Virus record (IMG/VR): IMGVR_UViG_3300035698_000065
Span: 1 to 21,953 of that record
DNA from: a virus
DNA: 21,953 nucleotides
Reading direction: 5' to 3' (one strand)
Shown: piece after piece, positions 20,229 to 21,953 of the stretch
Numbering within the stretch: position 1 is the first letter of the stretch
Layout of the letters: the number at the start of each line of letters is the position of its first letter
Made by a program: the position numbers and the translations under genes
The notes under the pieces: model-generated
Databases searched by the model: none
What the model saw: only the letters and a program-made list of their open reading frames with translations
Told to the model about the DNA's origin: nothing

Positions 20229-21953
20229 ATGGCTGATTTTCCAATTTCGAACGTACCCAGACGGGTTGTATTTGTTGCTGACGGTGTAGGCCCATACTCA
20301 TTTACATTTGAGATTCTTGAGCAAACCGACATTGCGGTATATAAAGACGACACGTTACTGACGCTGACCACAGACTATACCGTCTCGATTAATGCCGACG
20401 GTACGGGTTCTATTACTTTGGTTGCCGTGCCTACTGGTGCCGATCAGATTGCTTTGGTGGGCGCTCGTGCCATTCAGCGGGTATCAGACTTTACCACTGG
20501 CGGGGACTTCTTTGCCAACACAATAAATGACGAGTTAGATTCGCTTACGATTTTTTCTCAGCAAAACGCTGAAGCCGTTGCTCGCGGTCTAGCCGCACCA
20601 CAAACTGACCCGACTACTATTGACATGACACTGCCTCGCGCAGCAGACCGCGCTGGCAAGTACTTGGTTTTTGACGTAAACGGCAACCCTGAGCCAGGGG
20701 ACACTGTGGTAGAAGTGGCGGCAGTGTTTGCCATTAAAGACGAGATTGAGGCAGTCGCTGCCATTGACACCGAAGTGGTGGCGGTCGCCGGCATCGCTGC
20801 CAATGTCACAACGGTTGCAGGTATTAGCGCAAATGTCACAACGGTCGCAGGGATTTCTGCCAGTGTGACAGCTGTGGCTGCTGATGAGACTGACATCGGA
20901 GTGGTGGCTACAAACCTATCTGGCACTGACACTATCGGCACAGTAGCGGGTGTGGCTACAGAGGTAGCAGCACTTGGACCTATATCTGCTGACATTACTG
21001 CTGTTGCTGCCGTGGACGCAGATGTGACTACAGTGGCGGGTATCTCTACCGAGGTGGGCGCTCTTAGTCCAATCTCCGCAGACATTACGACGGTGGCAGG
21101 AATCTCTGCGGATGTCACAGCAGTCGCAGCAGACGCAACAGACATCGGGACCGTCGCTACCAATATTGCGAATGTGAATGCGGTTGGCACCAATATTACA
21201 AACGTAAACACTGTCGCCGGTATTAGCGCTGATGTAACTGCCGTAGCAGGTGATGCCACAGATATTGGGACGGTGGCTACCAACATAGCTAACGTCAACA
21301 CCGTTGCGGGCATATCTGCAAACGTCACTACTGTGGCGGGGATTGGCACAAATGTGACTACGGTCGCAGGTATTAGTTCGGATGTCACTACGGTGGCTGC
21401 CAATGTCGCCGACATTACTAATTTTTCTGATGTGTATCAAGGCCCCAAAGCGGCTGACCCCACAACTCGCAATGACAGTTCCGCACTGCAAGCAGGTGAC
21501 TTGTACTTCAACACTGTAGACGGGGTAATCAAGGTGTACACGGGGTCGGTCTGGACGGTGGCTTATGTGCCGTCGGATGGTGTCTTAGTGCCTGCAAACA
21601 ACTTATCAGACTTAGCCTCTGCTACAACAGCTCGCACTAACTTAGGTCTAGGCACAATTGCCACGCAAGACGCTAACGCTGTAGCCATTACGGGTGGTGA
21701 TATTAATAGCACTCCTATTGGTTCTACAACACCGAGTACAGGAACATTTACAGACCTTACTGTTAATAACAATTTAATAGTTGACGGCTCTGCTGTTGTA
21801 GACATTACCGACATCGGCACAGACCCGAACCAGATCCCGCTGAATCAGTTTTTAGGTACGATGGCTTATCAGGATTCAATTGCTGTAAATATTGGTGGCG
21901 GTACGCTTATAAATGTTACGTCAAGTGGTTACTCAATTCAACCAGCTGTCACA
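20229..21953 (+). CDS. Tail fibre protein, N-terminal 575 residues (partial)
   Basis: The frame opens at ATG 20229, 9 nt after AGGAG, and remains open to the window edge. Residues 1-155 (ADFPISNVPRRVVFVADGVG, then YSFTFEI, DYTVSINADGTGSITL, and GDFFANTINDELDSLTIFSQ) are the T7-type tail-fibre N-terminal domain that attaches the fibre to the tail. A short helix (about 158-175) leads into about 220 residues of degenerate decapeptide repeats such as VAGISANVTT (to about residue 398), a shaft probably formed as a trimer. Then come an IYQG-like 'SDVYQGPKAADP' and 'GDLYFNTVDGVIKVYTGSVW' segment, common in phage fibres, and further Thr/Asn-rich repeats. The receptor-binding tip is outside the window. 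Confidence 0.88.
   Translation, partial: MADFPISNVPRRVVFVADGVGPYSFTFEILEQTDIAVYKDDTLLTLTTDYTVSINADGTGSITLVAVPTGADQIALVGARAIQRVSDFTTGGDFFANTINDELDSLTIFSQQNAEAVARGLAAPQTDPTTIDMTLPRAADRAGKYLVFDVNGNPEPGDTVVEVAAVFAIKDEIEAVAAIDTEVVAVAGIAANVTTVAGISANVTTVAGISASVTAVAADETDIGVVATNLSGTDTIGTVAGVATEVAALGPISADITAVAAVDADVTTVAGISTEVGALSPISADITTVAGISADVTAVAADATDIGTVATNIANVNAVGTNITNVNTVAGISADVTAVAGDATDIGTVATNIANVNTVAGISANVTTVAGIGTNVTTVAGISSDVTTVAANVADITNFSDVYQGPKAADPTTRNDSSALQAGDLYFNTVDGVIKVYTGSVWTVAYVPSDGVLVPANNLSDLASATTARTNLGLGTIATQDANAVAITGGDINSTPIGSTTPSTGTFTDLTVNNNLIVDGSAVVDITDIGTDPNQIPLNQFLGTMAYQDSIAVNIGGGTLINVTSSGYSIQPAVT
20740..21422 (+). repeat. Decapeptide-repeat shaft region of the tail fibre
   Basis: Approximately 220 codons encode imperfect tandem units of about ten residues, V-A-G-I-S-A-(N/D)-V-T-(T/A), interspersed with ATDIGTVATNIANVN-type units of heptad character. 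Neighbouring copies use different synonymous codons (for example serine as AGC then TCT, valine as GTT, GTC, GTG), so the protein repeat is conserved while the DNA repeat has decayed. The repeats also create a long spurious open frame on the minus strand (21415-20558). Confidence 0.8.

Noticed and set aside
20558-21415. 285-residue open frame on the minus strand opposite the tail fibre
   Set aside because: It mirrors the repetitive fibre codons (Val/Ala/Thr-rich in both directions), has no ribosome site, and the plus strand clearly encodes a fibre.

Overview
The window reads as part of the genome of a tailed bacteriophage with a short tail (podovirus morphology), not as bacterial chromosome. 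It carries a compact replication/early block, a terminase pair, and a head-tail-ejection-fibre module in T7-like order: portal, scaffold, major capsid, tail tubular A and B, three or four internal virion proteins, tail fibre. No T7-type RNA polymerase is visible here. The promoters I can propose are sigma70-like, so late transcription probably uses host RNA polymerase. The host cannot be named from the sequence; host-type promoters and consensus DnaA boxes point to a Gram-negative-like bacterium.

Layout. (1) 1-139: start of a leftward gene, cut by the window edge. (2) 140-301: divergent control region with several dyads. (3) 302-1941: four tightly coupled rightward genes: ribbon-helix-helix regulator, PD-(D/E)XK nuclease, small DUF-type protein, and a winged-helix replication-initiator-like protein with iteron-like repeats inside its gene. 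(4) 1942-2156: short noncoding tract with G9 and C8 runs and inverted repeats. (5) 2157-4894: SSB-like small protein, HNH-like zinc protein, terS, terL. (6) 4895-5322: 428 bp with no gene. Its first ~310 bp fold on paper into an H-type pseudoknot plus a row of hairpins, making it a candidate large noncoding RNA. (7) 5323-7107: four small virion-type genes. (8) 7137-10124: portal, cupin, Bbp19-like protein, scaffold, ending in an intrinsic terminator. (9) 10188-11561: an insulated capsid unit: two DnaA boxes, a strong promoter, a structured leader, major capsid, decoration-like protein, terminator. (10) 11578-20194: tail tubes and internal virion (ejectosome) proteins, with overlapping or near-abutting genes apart from a ~56-bp gap before the gp15-like gene. 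(11) 20229-end: tail fibre with T7-like N-terminus and a long decapeptide-repeat shaft, cut by the right edge.

How it works together. The early block would recognise and open an origin, coat single strands and process branched DNA. TerS/TerL package DNA through the portal into a scaffold-guided capsid. The tubular proteins close the head and form the tail, internal proteins eject to carry DNA across the envelope, and the fibre binds the host. The least explained parts are the noncoding tract behind terL, the DnaA boxes in the capsid promoter, and the cupin between portal and scaffold.
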